A stretch of DNA of 64,000 nucleotides from Flavobacteriaceae bacterium (GTDB taxonomy: Bacteria; Bacteroidota; Bacteroidia; Flavobacteriales; Flavobacteriaceae), in assembly GCA_002707025.1 (NCBI GenBank), contig PALG01000032.1:124001-188000 (forward strand), in the 5' to 3' direction. Below are positions 26,792 through 33,998 of the stretch, piece after piece. The position numbers were made by a program, and so were the translations under genes. The notes beneath the pieces are model-generated. The model worked only from the letters and a program-made list of their open reading frames with translations, was not told the origin of the DNA and did no database searches. Position 1 is the stretch's first letter, and each line of letters starts with the position of its first letter.

Positions 26792-27429
26792 TACAGCGCA
26801 CTGGTTTTATTTTCCCAAGGAAAGGTTTCATATAAGGGTTCCCTGTCCAAAAAAGCACATAACCGGGAATAGGCATCTACTTCGGAAACGTTCAAGACCA
26901 ACAAATTCTCCTTATTTTTAAAGTAATCCAAAACACTTGCATTATGGGTAGTGTAATAGGCTTTTAGCTTTTCTTCTTGATAAGGAGGTTCATTTTCCAT
27001 AATGCCAAACACCTGCTTTCGCACTTCAGCAACATATCCAGGGTAGCGATAAGGGGCTTTTTTAAGGTCCTCCCATGTAGGGGTTCTTTTACCTTCACCA
27101 AAGAGTTTGGTATGAAATCTTACTAACGATTGGTACCATTGTTCATCACTATCCCTAACGGTTAAAATAAATTTAGCCTTCGGAAAGGCTTGCTCCAAAG
27201 CCATATAGGTATGCTGGAAACAAAATGGCACATCTTGAAAAGCATCAGCCGTTTTGCAAAATTTCACGATGGCTTTAAAGTTTCGCTGTGTATAGGCTGG
27301 CAATAACAATTCTCCTTTAGCTTGGTCTCCCAATCTGTAACCAAGATCCCTAAGAGCTTTCTCTACCGAAGTGGTACCCGTTTTACCTGCACCGATGCAA
27401 AATACTTTATGATTTTTAATTTGAAACAT
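26791..27429 (-). CDS. Sulfotransferase family 4-like protein
   Basis: 212 residues. KVFCIGAGKTGTTSVEKALR is a P-loop-like 5'-phosphosulfate motif (GxGKTGTTS) followed by DLGYRLGD, both typical of Sulfotransfer_4-type proteins. FILTVRDSDEQWYQSLVRFH gives the 3'-phosphate Arg/Asp. It lies directly downstream of a second, unrelated sulfotransferase gene with only one base between them. The G+C content looks like the rest of the locus (about 42% in the line I counted), unlike that neighbour. Confidence 0.85.
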   Translation of the reverse strand: MFQIKNHKVFCIGAGKTGTTSVEKALRDLGYRLGDQAKGELLLPAYTQRNFKAIVKFCKTADAFQDVPFCFQHTYMALEQAFPKAKFILTVRDSDEQWYQSLVRFHTKLFGEGKRTPTWEDLKKAPYRYPGYVAEVRKQVFGIMENEPPYQEEKLKAYYTTHNASVLDYFKNKENLLVLNVSEVDAYSRLCAFLDREPLYETFPWENKTSAL

Positions 27430-27430
27430 T

Positions 27431-28267
27431 TTAATTCTTATTCATCCAATTAAGCTCTAGATTAATCAATTCTTCCAAACCTTTATTCTTTAACTGAAAA
27501 TGGTTCAAAAGCAAATAATATAAATTCTCATTAATTTTAGAATCATAAGTTCTTTTATTCATTGGTTCAAGATTCAAAAAATCATAGTTAAATTCAGAAA
27601 TCCCTAGAAAATTAGTTATTTGTTTTAAAGTTAATAATGTTTCCTTCTTGAAGGAATCAAAATCAATAAATAAAAAGCTTTCTTTTGGAAAAAAATTTAG
27701 GTAGGTTTCAATTTGAGTCTTATAGTACCCCCTTTTCACTAAAGAGGGTTCAATAATCTCACTACCAAAATCATTCGACAATTCTAAAGTAATAGCATCC
27801 TGAAATGAAGGAAAGTTATTCTCGAAATAATATTTATAAAGCTGTTCTAGTGAATTTTGCTTCATTAGATTTTTAGAAGCATTTATAATCTTAGGATTTT
27901 GAGCTAATTGTTTATACATATTCCAAGCACTAAAAGCCCTTTTTACAGGATTTCTTAGGATTATAATGAATTTCAATTTTGAATTGAACTCATAGAGTTT
28001 TTGTGCTGTACTAGGATAATATATATATCTTGGTGTAGCTTCAAAAGTTATCTTTCTTGAAAAATAACTTTTTGGAAAATTTTTTAAATAAGGCTCTTTG
28101 GGGGTTGAATTATGAGTATCAAAATAATGAAGTTCCTTAGTTTTAGGAACCAGAATAGATGGGTGCTGTGAAAGGTATGAATAAATGGATGATGTACCTC
28201 CTTTTTGCACACCAATAACCATAAAGGATGGGTGAACACGACCAAAATTTATAGGTATCTTTCCCAA
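27431..28267 (-). CDS. Sulfotransferase-domain protein (heparan sulfotransferase-like), AT-rich
   Basis: 278 residues. PSFMVIGVQKGGTSSIYSYL is the 5'-phosphosulfate loop, KELHYFD follows as in heparan N- and 3-O-sulfotransferases, and LKFIIILRNPVKRAFSAWNM is the 3'-phosphate motif with the expected Arg and Ser. The gene is strikingly AT-rich (two lines I counted gave 12/60 and 13/60 G+C) compared with its downstream neighbour. It forms one compositional island with the 3' half of wzt. The likely substrate is the exported polysaccharide or its terminal residue. Confidence 0.9.
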   Translation of the reverse strand: MGKIPINFGRVHPSFMVIGVQKGGTSSIYSYLSQHPSILVPKTKELHYFDTHNSTPKEPYLKNFPKSYFSRKITFEATPRYIYYPSTAQKLYEFNSKLKFIIILRNPVKRAFSAWNMYKQLAQNPKIINASKNLMKQNSLEQLYKYYFENNFPSFQDAITLELSNDFGSEIIEPSLVKRGYYKTQIETYLNFFPKESFLFIDFDSFKKETLLTLKQITNFLGISEFNYDFLNLEPMNKRTYDSKINENLYYLLLNHFQLKNKGLEELINLELNWMNKN

Positions 28268-28280
28268 AGAATAATTTGTT

Positions 28281-29573
28281 TTAAGTTACTTTCGAAAAAG
28301 TCCAAGGCATTTTTATTTTCAATGGCGCCCGGCTTTTCCCCATCCATTCTCCCAATTTCCGACTATTTTCCAATACTTGAAATGAAATTATATCTTCCAA
28401 TCTTAAAATCACTTCCCGATTATTCTTAACAAACAAAACATTTACAAAAAACTCTTCAGAATTAAAAAAATGGGAAGGAAACCTAACCGAAAACTCTAAG
28501 ATTCCTAGAGTTTGTGAATTGTCTATATTTTCAACAAGACCACTTCCGCTACTAATCACAAAATTACCCGTTGAGTCTTTAATTTGAATTGTAGTGTCAA
28601 TTTTTACATTCTGGATTTTTTTATCAAAACGAATTTTAAACTCAATCTCGTCTTCAAACTCAATGGGCTCTTCCAATTGTTTATGAAGAGCTCCCACACT
28701 TAAAGAAATTGGAACAAAATAGGGGTTTCTATCAACTTCCTTATCCTCAAAATGAACGTAATTTCTAATTCCCTTAGCAGAAGAATCCATTTTTAAATAA
28801 TAATCCACCGCTTCATCGGTATCCCCATCAAATACCACGGTACCATGTTCCAAAACGATGCCTCGGGTACACAAGCTTTTTACAGCGGCCATATTGTGGC
28901 TTACAAACAACACCGTACGGCCTTGGCCTTTGCTAATGTCCTGCATTTTACCTACCGCCTTTTTTTGGAATTCGGCATCCCCTACGGCTAACACCTCATC
29001 GACCACCAAAATATCGGGTTCCAAATGGGCCGCCACGGCAAAGGCCAATCGTACCCGCATCCCACTACTGTAACGTTTTACCGGGGTATCTATATACATC
29101 TCACAACCACTAAAGGCCACAATCTCTTCTTCTTTGCTTTTTATTTCGGCTTTGGTCATACCCAAAATAGCACCATTCAAATAAATATTTTCCCGTCCGG
29201 TGAGCTCGGGATGGAAACCGGTCCCTACTTCCAACAAAGAAGCAATGCGCCCACGGGTTTTAATAACCCCAGTGGTAGGGCTGGTTACTCGGGACAATAT
29301 CTTTAGCAACGTACTTTTTCCAGCTCCATTTTTACCGATAATGCCCAACACTTCGCCTTCCGCTACCTCAAAATTGATATCCCGCAGTGCCCATACATAA
29401 TCTTCTTGGGCCTGGGCGCTACGGTTATTGACGGCCCCTATGGTTAAAAAGGGGTCTTCCTTTCCACGCACTCGATACCACCAACGGGTTAAGTCATCTT
29501 TTAAAGTACGGCTTCCCACCAATCCCAAGCGGTATTGTTTGCTAATATGGCTAACGTGTAAAATGGTACTCAT
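28281..29573 (-). CDS. wzt: ABC polysaccharide exporter ATPase (Wzt) with C-terminal cargo-binding domain
   Basis: 430 residues. The nucleotide-binding domain spans roughly 1-255: GIIGKNGAGKSTLLKILSRV (Walker A), RYSSGMRVRLAFAVAAHLEP (signature) and DILVVDEVLAVGD (Walker B). From about 258 to 430 there is a beta-rich extension (IEFEDEIEFKIRFDKKIQNV and so on), the Wzt_C jelly roll that recognises a terminal modification in O9a-type export. By hand count DNA coding the C-terminal part is about 30% G+C (28381-28800) and DNA coding the adjoining NBD about 50% (28801-29040). The domain therefore looks exchanged along with the sulfotransferase gene behind it. Confidence 0.95.
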   Translation of the reverse strand: MSTILHVSHISKQYRLGLVGSRTLKDDLTRWWYRVRGKEDPFLTIGAVNNRSAQAQEDYVWALRDINFEVAEGEVLGIIGKNGAGKSTLLKILSRVTSPTTGVIKTRGRIASLLEVGTGFHPELTGRENIYLNGAILGMTKAEIKSKEEEIVAFSGCEMYIDTPVKRYSSGMRVRLAFAVAAHLEPDILVVDEVLAVGDAEFQKKAVGKMQDISKGQGRTVLFVSHNMAAVKSLCTRGIVLEHGTVVFDGDTDEAVDYYLKMDSSAKGIRNYVHFEDKEVDRNPYFVPISLSVGALHKQLEEPIEFEDEIEFKIRFDKKIQNVKIDTTIQIKDSTGNFVISSGSGLVENIDNSQTLGILEFSVRFPSHFFNSEEFFVNVLFVKNNREVILRLEDIISFQVLENSRKLGEWMGKSRAPLKIKMPWTFSKVT

Positions 29574-29713
29574 GGTTGTACGCGATCTCTTTTTTGAGGT
29601 GGTTGCAGTCCTTGGGGCCTCGCAACACCGTTTGTTTTCGTTTTTAATTTAGGCTCTAAAATAAGCATATCTTCACATTTAACCAGCGCTTCCCTACCTT
29701 GTATGACACAAAA

Positions 29714-29797
29714 GGGCGCTTTTTTCCACTTTTGGGCCTTTTTTTCCACTTTAGGGCACTTTTTTCCGTTTTAGGTCACTTTTTTCCTTTTTTGTCC
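29714..29797. repeat. About four tandem copies of a 20-bp unit
   Basis: Imperfect head-to-tail copies of a unit like GGCACTTTTTTCCGTTTTAG (20 bp, first copy 21), all rich in T on the plus strand and A on the minus strand. Each copy has a long T run followed by CC, so the array should be strongly curved DNA. It lies between wzt and the 11-bp array. Confidence 0.8.
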
Positions 29798-29815
29798 CTT
29801 TCAAATACCCTCATT

Positions 29816-29903
29816 ACTTCGGCTTTACTCCCACTTTACTTCGGGTTATCTTCGGCTTTACTTCGGGTTATACTCCACTTATACTGCACTTATACTCTAC
29901 TAT
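29816..29903. repeat. Eight tandem copies of an 11-bp unit
   Basis: Exact 11-bp phasing with units such as ACTTCGGCTTT, ACTTCGGGTTA, TACTCCACTTA and TACTGCACTTA; eight units without indels. The same unit family, in the same orientation, forms the array at 35380-35511. An 11-bp period is about one helical turn. Confidence 0.88.
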
Positions 29904-29986
29904 ACCCTTAGGTTATTGCTTACTACGGCCCAAAATCCCATTCAAACACTACCCATCATTGCTTTTTGCGCCTTGTTCCCTGTTTC

Positions 29987-30796
29987 CTATTTCCACGGAC
30001 AAACCGCTAGGAGTCCGTGTTTTAGAGACTCCAAAACTTCCGTATCGGGTAGGGCCGGATACCATTCCATATAGTGCTTCCAGGCTGCTATGTCTTGTAT
30101 TTCGGTTTCCATTTCGGGTTGGTAAGGGGGCAGGGCCACACTTTCAAAATAGTCCCGGTATTTTATGCCATCGCCAAACACCCGATCCGAAAATTGGGCC
30201 CATACCGCCGGAATCCCATACGCATGTGGAACAATCAATCCGTGTAACGAAGACGAAATAATGCTTTCGCAGCTAAGGATTTCCCGCGTGGTAGCTTCTA
30301 TATCGTTGGTAAAAAGGGAAATCACCTTTACGCCCTCTAGGTTTTGGTATTGTTCACTTACTTGGGCGTAATCGCTGATATGCGGAATGATGCCCAAGGC
30401 ATGGGTTTTGGCAACTTCAGGTTGGTAATAATTGGGTAATAGCAAAGCAGGATCTCCATACACTTCGGGAACCGCATAGCCTTTTTCCAACAAATACGTT
30501 CGGGTTTGTGGTCCCCGTACGGCCAGGAAAGTTGCAGCAGGCACTTGCGTATCCCTAGAAATAATACCACTTCCCCAAACAATCCATCCTTTTTTAATAT
30601 GTCCCAAAATGCTACCAATCGTAGCATAAACTTTCTTGGAAAAGAACCATCCTTGGGCTTTTTTGGGGTCTATCCACTGGACTGGCCTTCCCGAAATTTT
30701 TTCAACTAGGTATTTACCCAACAAATCCCCATAATTTTCCCTATCCTTCTTTTGAATAAAGATTTCGCTCCACCAGTATAGAGGGATGTGCTTCAT
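29987..30796 (-). CDS. Polysaccharide pyruvyl transferase-like protein
   Basis: 269 residues. GDLLGKYLVEKISGRPVQWI at the start, TFLAVRGPQTRTYLLEKGY in the middle (the R-G-P-x-T/S motif), VYGDPALLLPNYY, then LSCESIISSSLHGLIVPHAYGIP (the SxHG-xxxxHAxGIP motif) are those of the pyruvyl transferase/CsaB family. Members add a 4,6-ketal pyruvate to a sugar using PEP, or act as related transferases. It would add acidic charge to the glycan. It is fused to the wzm stop by 1 bp and lies between the two exporter genes. Confidence 0.87.
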   Translation of the reverse strand: MKHIPLYWWSEIFIQKKDRENYGDLLGKYLVEKISGRPVQWIDPKKAQGWFFSKKVYATIGSILGHIKKGWIVWGSGIISRDTQVPAATFLAVRGPQTRTYLLEKGYAVPEVYGDPALLLPNYYQPEVAKTHALGIIPHISDYAQVSEQYQNLEGVKVISLFTNDIEATTREILSCESIISSSLHGLIVPHAYGIPAVWAQFSDRVFGDGIKYRDYFESVALPPYQPEMETEIQDIAAWKHYMEWYPALPDTEVLESLKHGLLAVCPWK

Positions 30797-31662
30797 TATA
30801 CCGTATCAATAAAGCTTTTCTCTGTTCTATTGAATATTACAAGGCCTATTAAAAACAAGACCACCGAAACGAACAGGGTATAAAAAAACCCGCTCCACGT
30901 AAAAGTGCCGGTATCCAGCAACATATAACGGAAGCCTTCTATAATTTGCGTCATTGGGTTATAGGTAACTAGATTGGCCAAGGAAGGAGGAAGTTTGTCA
31001 ACCGCTTCACTCACCGGATAAGGCACCGCAGAAATATACATCAACAGATTGGTGGCAAACCCAATAAAAACATTGAGGTCACGGTATTTGGTGGTAAGAG
31101 CCGAAAATACCATGCCCAAGCCCAAGGCAAACATCGCCATGATAGCAATATACACTGGAAAAAGCAATAGGTTTAAATTAACGGAAAGTTCAAACCCTTG
31201 GTAACTGTAATAGGCAAAAAAGAAAAAGAAAATCAATAATTGGATGCCAAATTTCATCAAGTTGGATACCGTAATCGATAAGGGGGTAATAACCCTTGGG
31301 AAGTACACCTTTCCAAAAAGGTTTTGGTTTCTGGAAAAGGTATTCGAAGTATTATTCAAACATTCCCGAAAATAATTCCACGCGGTAATCCCGGCTAGGT
31401 TGAACAACATTGGGGGAATGCCTCCCGTTTGAATATTCCCTAAATTGTTGAATACCAACGTAAATATGATAGAGGTAAATAACGGCTGAATAAAAAACCA
31501 CAGAGGCCCTAAAATAGTTTGCTTATAAACGGTGGTAATATCCCTTTTTACAAATAGGATCAACAAATCTCGATAACGCCAAATCTCCTTAAAATTAAGG
31601 TCTATTAGCTTCCGTTTGGCCGATATTTCATACAGCCAAGGCTCTTTAGGGTTCGGGGTCAT
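30796..31662 (-). CDS. wzm: ABC-2 type polysaccharide exporter permease (Wzm)
   Basis: 288 residues with six predicted membrane spans. These include ILGPLWFFIQPLFTSIIFTL, GIQLLIFFFFFAYYS, NLLLFPVYIAIMAMFALGLG, FATNLLMYISAVPYPVS and FFYTLFVSVVLFLIGLVIF. The N-terminal YRDLLILFVKRDITTVYKQT is the cytosolic amphipathic stretch of Wzm/KpsM/TagG. It partners Wzt to move the finished lipid-linked chain across the inner membrane, so assembly should be ATP-driven rather than Wzx/Wzy-dependent. Confidence 0.93.
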   Translation of the reverse strand: MTPNPKEPWLYEISAKRKLIDLNFKEIWRYRDLLILFVKRDITTVYKQTILGPLWFFIQPLFTSIIFTLVFNNLGNIQTGGIPPMLFNLAGITAWNYFRECLNNTSNTFSRNQNLFGKVYFPRVITPLSITVSNLMKFGIQLLIFFFFFAYYSYQGFELSVNLNLLLFPVYIAIMAMFALGLGMVFSALTTKYRDLNVFIGFATNLLMYISAVPYPVSEAVDKLPPSLANLVTYNPMTQIIEGFRYMLLDTGTFTWSGFFYTLFVSVVLFLIGLVIFNRTEKSFIDTV

Positions 31663-31749
31663 AGTAGGTGTTCATGAAGTTGCAAGATACTATTTTTTAA
31701 CAATTCCGAAGAAGCATCCCTTAAGAATTCACTCTTTGTGAAAATTCTT

Positions 31750-32505
31750 TCAAACCTTCCAATCGCTACAGTCCCAATCTAAGGTTTTTTCTAGCGCTAA
31801 GATGTCATTTTCGTAGGTCTTTAACAGAAACGTTTTCGATTCTTTATCCAAAACTTCTGAATAGTCTCTCGCATGAATCTTCTTGGGCTCATAGGCAAAC
31901 TGGCCTGCTTGAACTCCCAAAAACCGAAACACTTTTTCTAAAGACATCTCTTGGGCTGTTATAAAATCCTCGTATTTAATAAATAAGAGTTGTTCTTTGG
32001 GAAACAAACCTAGCATGTTGCGTACTTGAGCATGGTAAAACCCTCTCTTCACATAAGAAGTAATACGATCTTTTTGATCATTTGTCATATCTGCTTGTAT
32101 TGCCTCCAAAAATCCTCGGGACTCCTTGCCCCTGGATACTTCCATATTCCAATGGGAAAAAGCCCTATCCACAGGGTTACGAAGAATGGCAATCAATTTC
32201 ACTTGTGAATGATAGGCCTTAATGCGCTCCAAAGCTTGATCCCAAAACATATAAATAGGAGTAATTTCGCCATGGAGTTTGGAAGACAGGCGGGTATCAA
32301 AAAATCGATGATAGGAACGATAATTTGTACGGGAAGTAGAAAAAAAAGCGTCATGATCAAAAAAATGGACTTCCTTTCTTTTGGCCAAAGCTAACTGTGG
32401 GTGTTGCCTTAGGTAATAATCCAATGCCGAAGTTCCTGCCTTTTGTGCTCCCACGCATATAAAATCAACTTTGAATCTATGGAAACCTAAAAAGTGACCC
32501 CCCAT
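31750..32505 (-). CDS. Sulfotransferase-domain protein
   Basis: 251 residues. DFICVGAQKAGTSALDYYL is the 5'-phosphosulfate loop, KRKEVHFFDHDAFF corresponds to the K-E-x-H-F-F segment of heparan-type enzymes, and LIAILRNPVDRAFSHWNMEV is the 3'-phosphate motif. It is closely related to the gene at 27431-28267 and is probably a paralogue or a convergent recruit from the same family. It occupies the start of the exporter cassette; 87 bp without a gene separate it from wzm. Confidence 0.9.
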   Translation of the reverse strand: MGGHFLGFHRFKVDFICVGAQKAGTSALDYYLRQHPQLALAKRKEVHFFDHDAFFSTSRTNYRSYHRFFDTRLSSKLHGEITPIYMFWDQALERIKAYHSQVKLIAILRNPVDRAFSHWNMEVSRGKESRGFLEAIQADMTNDQKDRITSYVKRGFYHAQVRNMLGLFPKEQLLFIKYEDFITAQEMSLEKVFRFLGVQAGQFAYEPKKIHARDYSEVLDKESKTFLLKTYENDILALEKTLDWDCSDWKV

Positions 32506-32515
32506 ATAAAATAGT

Positions 32516-33502
32516 TTAAGCAGGTGCTATAAAATAGTTCCAAGTAATCTTCATCCCTTCCTGTACCGAGAACTTAGGGTCGTACCCCATGAGTTTTTTT
32601 GCCTTCTCGATATTGGCCAAAGAATCCCGTACATCACCTTTTCGGGGAGGGCCATAGGTAGCGGTGATTTCCTTTCCGGAGGTCTCCTTCAAGGACTTCC
32701 AAAGGGTATTCAAACTAATACGTTCTCCATACGCCACGTTAAATACTTGGTTTACTGCTTCAGAAGGGGCAAACATCGCTTTAAGATTCGCTTGGACGGC
32801 ATTCTCCACATAGGTAAAGTCCCTTGTTTGCTCCCCATCGCCATTGATCGTGGGCGCCTTTTCATCTTTTAAGGCTTGCATAAACAACGGAATCACCGCA
32901 GCATAAGCACCCTTTGGGCTCTGCTTGGGGCCAAAAACATTAAAATAACGCAAGCCAATGGTTTCTATGCCATAGGTTTTATGGAACACATCGGCGTACA
33001 GTTCATTGACCAATTTGGTAACCGCATAGGGGGATAATGGTTTCCCAATGACGTCTTCCACTTTGGGAAGGTTCTTGCTGTCGCCATAGGTGGAACTAGA
33101 AGCTGCATACACCAATCGCTTTACGGAAGAGCTCTCCTTTTGGGCTACCAACATATTTAAAAAACCCGTGACATTTACTTCGTTGGAGGTAATGGGGTCG
33201 TTAATAGACCTTGGAACCGATCCCAATGCGGCTTGATGGGACACATAGTCCATTCCCCGCACCGCTTTTTTACAGGTTCCCAAATCGCGAATATCCCCTT
33301 CCATAAATTCGAAAGCAGGATGATTTTCATATTCCTTTAGGTTTTCTTTAAAGCCCGTAGCCAAATTATCCAGCACCCGCACTTTTTTAGCACCGTATTT
33401 CAATAAGTACGCCACCAAATTGGAGCCAATAAATCCGGCACCTCCAGTGACTAAAAAGGAGTAATTTGATAATTCTTCAGTATGATAAACGTTTTCGTAC
33501 AA
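32516..33502 (-). CDS. wbpP: UDP-N-acetylhexosamine 4-epimerase (WbpP/TviC-like)
   Basis: 328 residues of the short-chain dehydrogenase/epimerase family. FLVTGGAGFIGSNLVAYLL is the NAD site, YAASSSTYGD...SPYAVTK gives the Ser and Y-x-x-x-K catalytic set, and YFNVFGPKQSPKGAYAAVIP is the substrate loop, as in WbpP and TviC. With the WbpO/TviB-like dehydrogenase nearby it should convert UDP-GlcNAc(A) to UDP-GalNAc(A). That supplies a uronic acid building block, matching the acidic character of the locus. Confidence 0.92.
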   Translation of the reverse strand: MYENVYHTEELSNYSFLVTGGAGFIGSNLVAYLLKYGAKKVRVLDNLATGFKENLKEYENHPAFEFMEGDIRDLGTCKKAVRGMDYVSHQAALGSVPRSINDPITSNEVNVTGFLNMLVAQKESSSVKRLVYAASSSTYGDSKNLPKVEDVIGKPLSPYAVTKLVNELYADVFHKTYGIETIGLRYFNVFGPKQSPKGAYAAVIPLFMQALKDEKAPTINGDGEQTRDFTYVENAVQANLKAMFAPSEAVNQVFNVAYGERISLNTLWKSLKETSGKEITATYGPPRKGDVRDSLANIEKAKKLMGYDPKFSVQEGMKITWNYFIAPA

Positions 33503-33529
33503 TTTATTTGAGTTAAATGTTAATAGAAA

Positions 33530-33883
33530 TTAGTCATTGTGTTTTCTGATATGATTTCGATACCCTAAAAGCAACTTTCTCTGGATGGTAATTAAATCTA
33601 ATACTTCTTTACTCTCTAAAGTATATTTCAATCGAACAGCAATGATGTATTGCGTTTCCACTTCCGCCAAGGAACCCAAGGCAACCGAAATGAACTGTAA
33701 TAACTCCTTGTTACTTTTTCTGGCACTACCTTCAGCTATGGTAGAAGGAACTGAAACAGCAGCTCTACGTATTTGCGAGCTAAGCCCAAATCTTTCTTCC
33801 CCAGGAAAACCTGAAGAAATTTTATAAATAATTGCTGCCAAATCAATCCCCTTCTTCCAAACATCTAAATTCTTGTGATCCAT
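33530..33883 (-). CDS. Four-helix bundle (S23-type) protein
   Basis: About 117 residues from the ATG at 33883 (MDHKNLDVWKKGIDLA). LDVWKKGI, FPGEERFGLSSQIRRAAVSV and PSTIAEGSARKSNKELLQFI are the signature of the four-helix bundle/23S intervening-sequence protein family, which also includes the diversity-generating retroelement factor Avd. No reverse transcriptase is here. Such genes occur commonly inside flavobacterial polysaccharide loci with unknown function. A start at 33916 would add 11 residues. It lies between epimerase and dehydrogenase genes, with a 7-bp tandem repeat upstream. Confidence 0.9.
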   Translation of the reverse strand: MDHKNLDVWKKGIDLAAIIYKISSGFPGEERFGLSSQIRRAAVSVPSTIAEGSARKSNKELLQFISVALGSLAEVETQYIIAVRLKYTLESKEVLDLITIQRKLLLGYRNHIRKHND

Positions 33884-33929
33884 TTTATTACATAGTATCT
33901 GATTTAGGGGAGTCACTGCATTCTTAACT

Positions 33930-33977
33930 ATTCACCATTCACCATTCACCATTCACTATTCACTATTCACTATTCAC
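33930..33977. repeat. Seven tandem copies of a 7-bp unit (ATTCACC/ATTCACT)
   Basis: Three ATTCACC followed by three ATTCACT and a partial ATTCAC in perfect 7-bp phase, 47 bp upstream of the four-helix bundle gene start. On the transcribed strand the unit reads GTGAATA/GTGAATG. Length variation by slippage is possible. Confidence 0.9.
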
Positions 33978-33998
33978 AAATAAATAGCATAATAAGTG

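Larger units (their letters stand above)
29574..29986. other. 413-bp gap without a convincing gene
   Basis: The gap between the pyruvyltransferase-like gene and wzt holds two tandem-repeat arrays listed separately. Next to wzt a minus-strand reading frame (ATG at about 29667, 32 codons, Pro/Gln-rich end) stops in an ATGA overlap with the wzt start. Without the ATG it stays open for about 27 more codons into the repeat. I regard it as a possible leader peptide or remnant and do not call it a gene. Nothing else was recognised. Confidence 0.5.

Noticed and set aside
26553-26876. Minus-strand frame of 107 codons across the aminotransferase/sulfotransferase junction
   Set aside because: Overlaps the true frames of both genes, which have complete motifs.
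29816-29903. CRISPR array
   Set aside because: The units are only 11 bp, directly abutting, without unique spacers, and no cas gene is present.
29994-30019. Perfect 7-bp inverted repeat as a terminator after the pyruvyltransferase-like gene
   Set aside because: The stem is inside the coding end and there is no following T run.
33530-33883. Diversity-generating retroelement, because the four-helix protein resembles Avd
   Set aside because: No reverse transcriptase, template repeat or variable target was found; the family is common in flavobacterial polysaccharide loci without retroelements.
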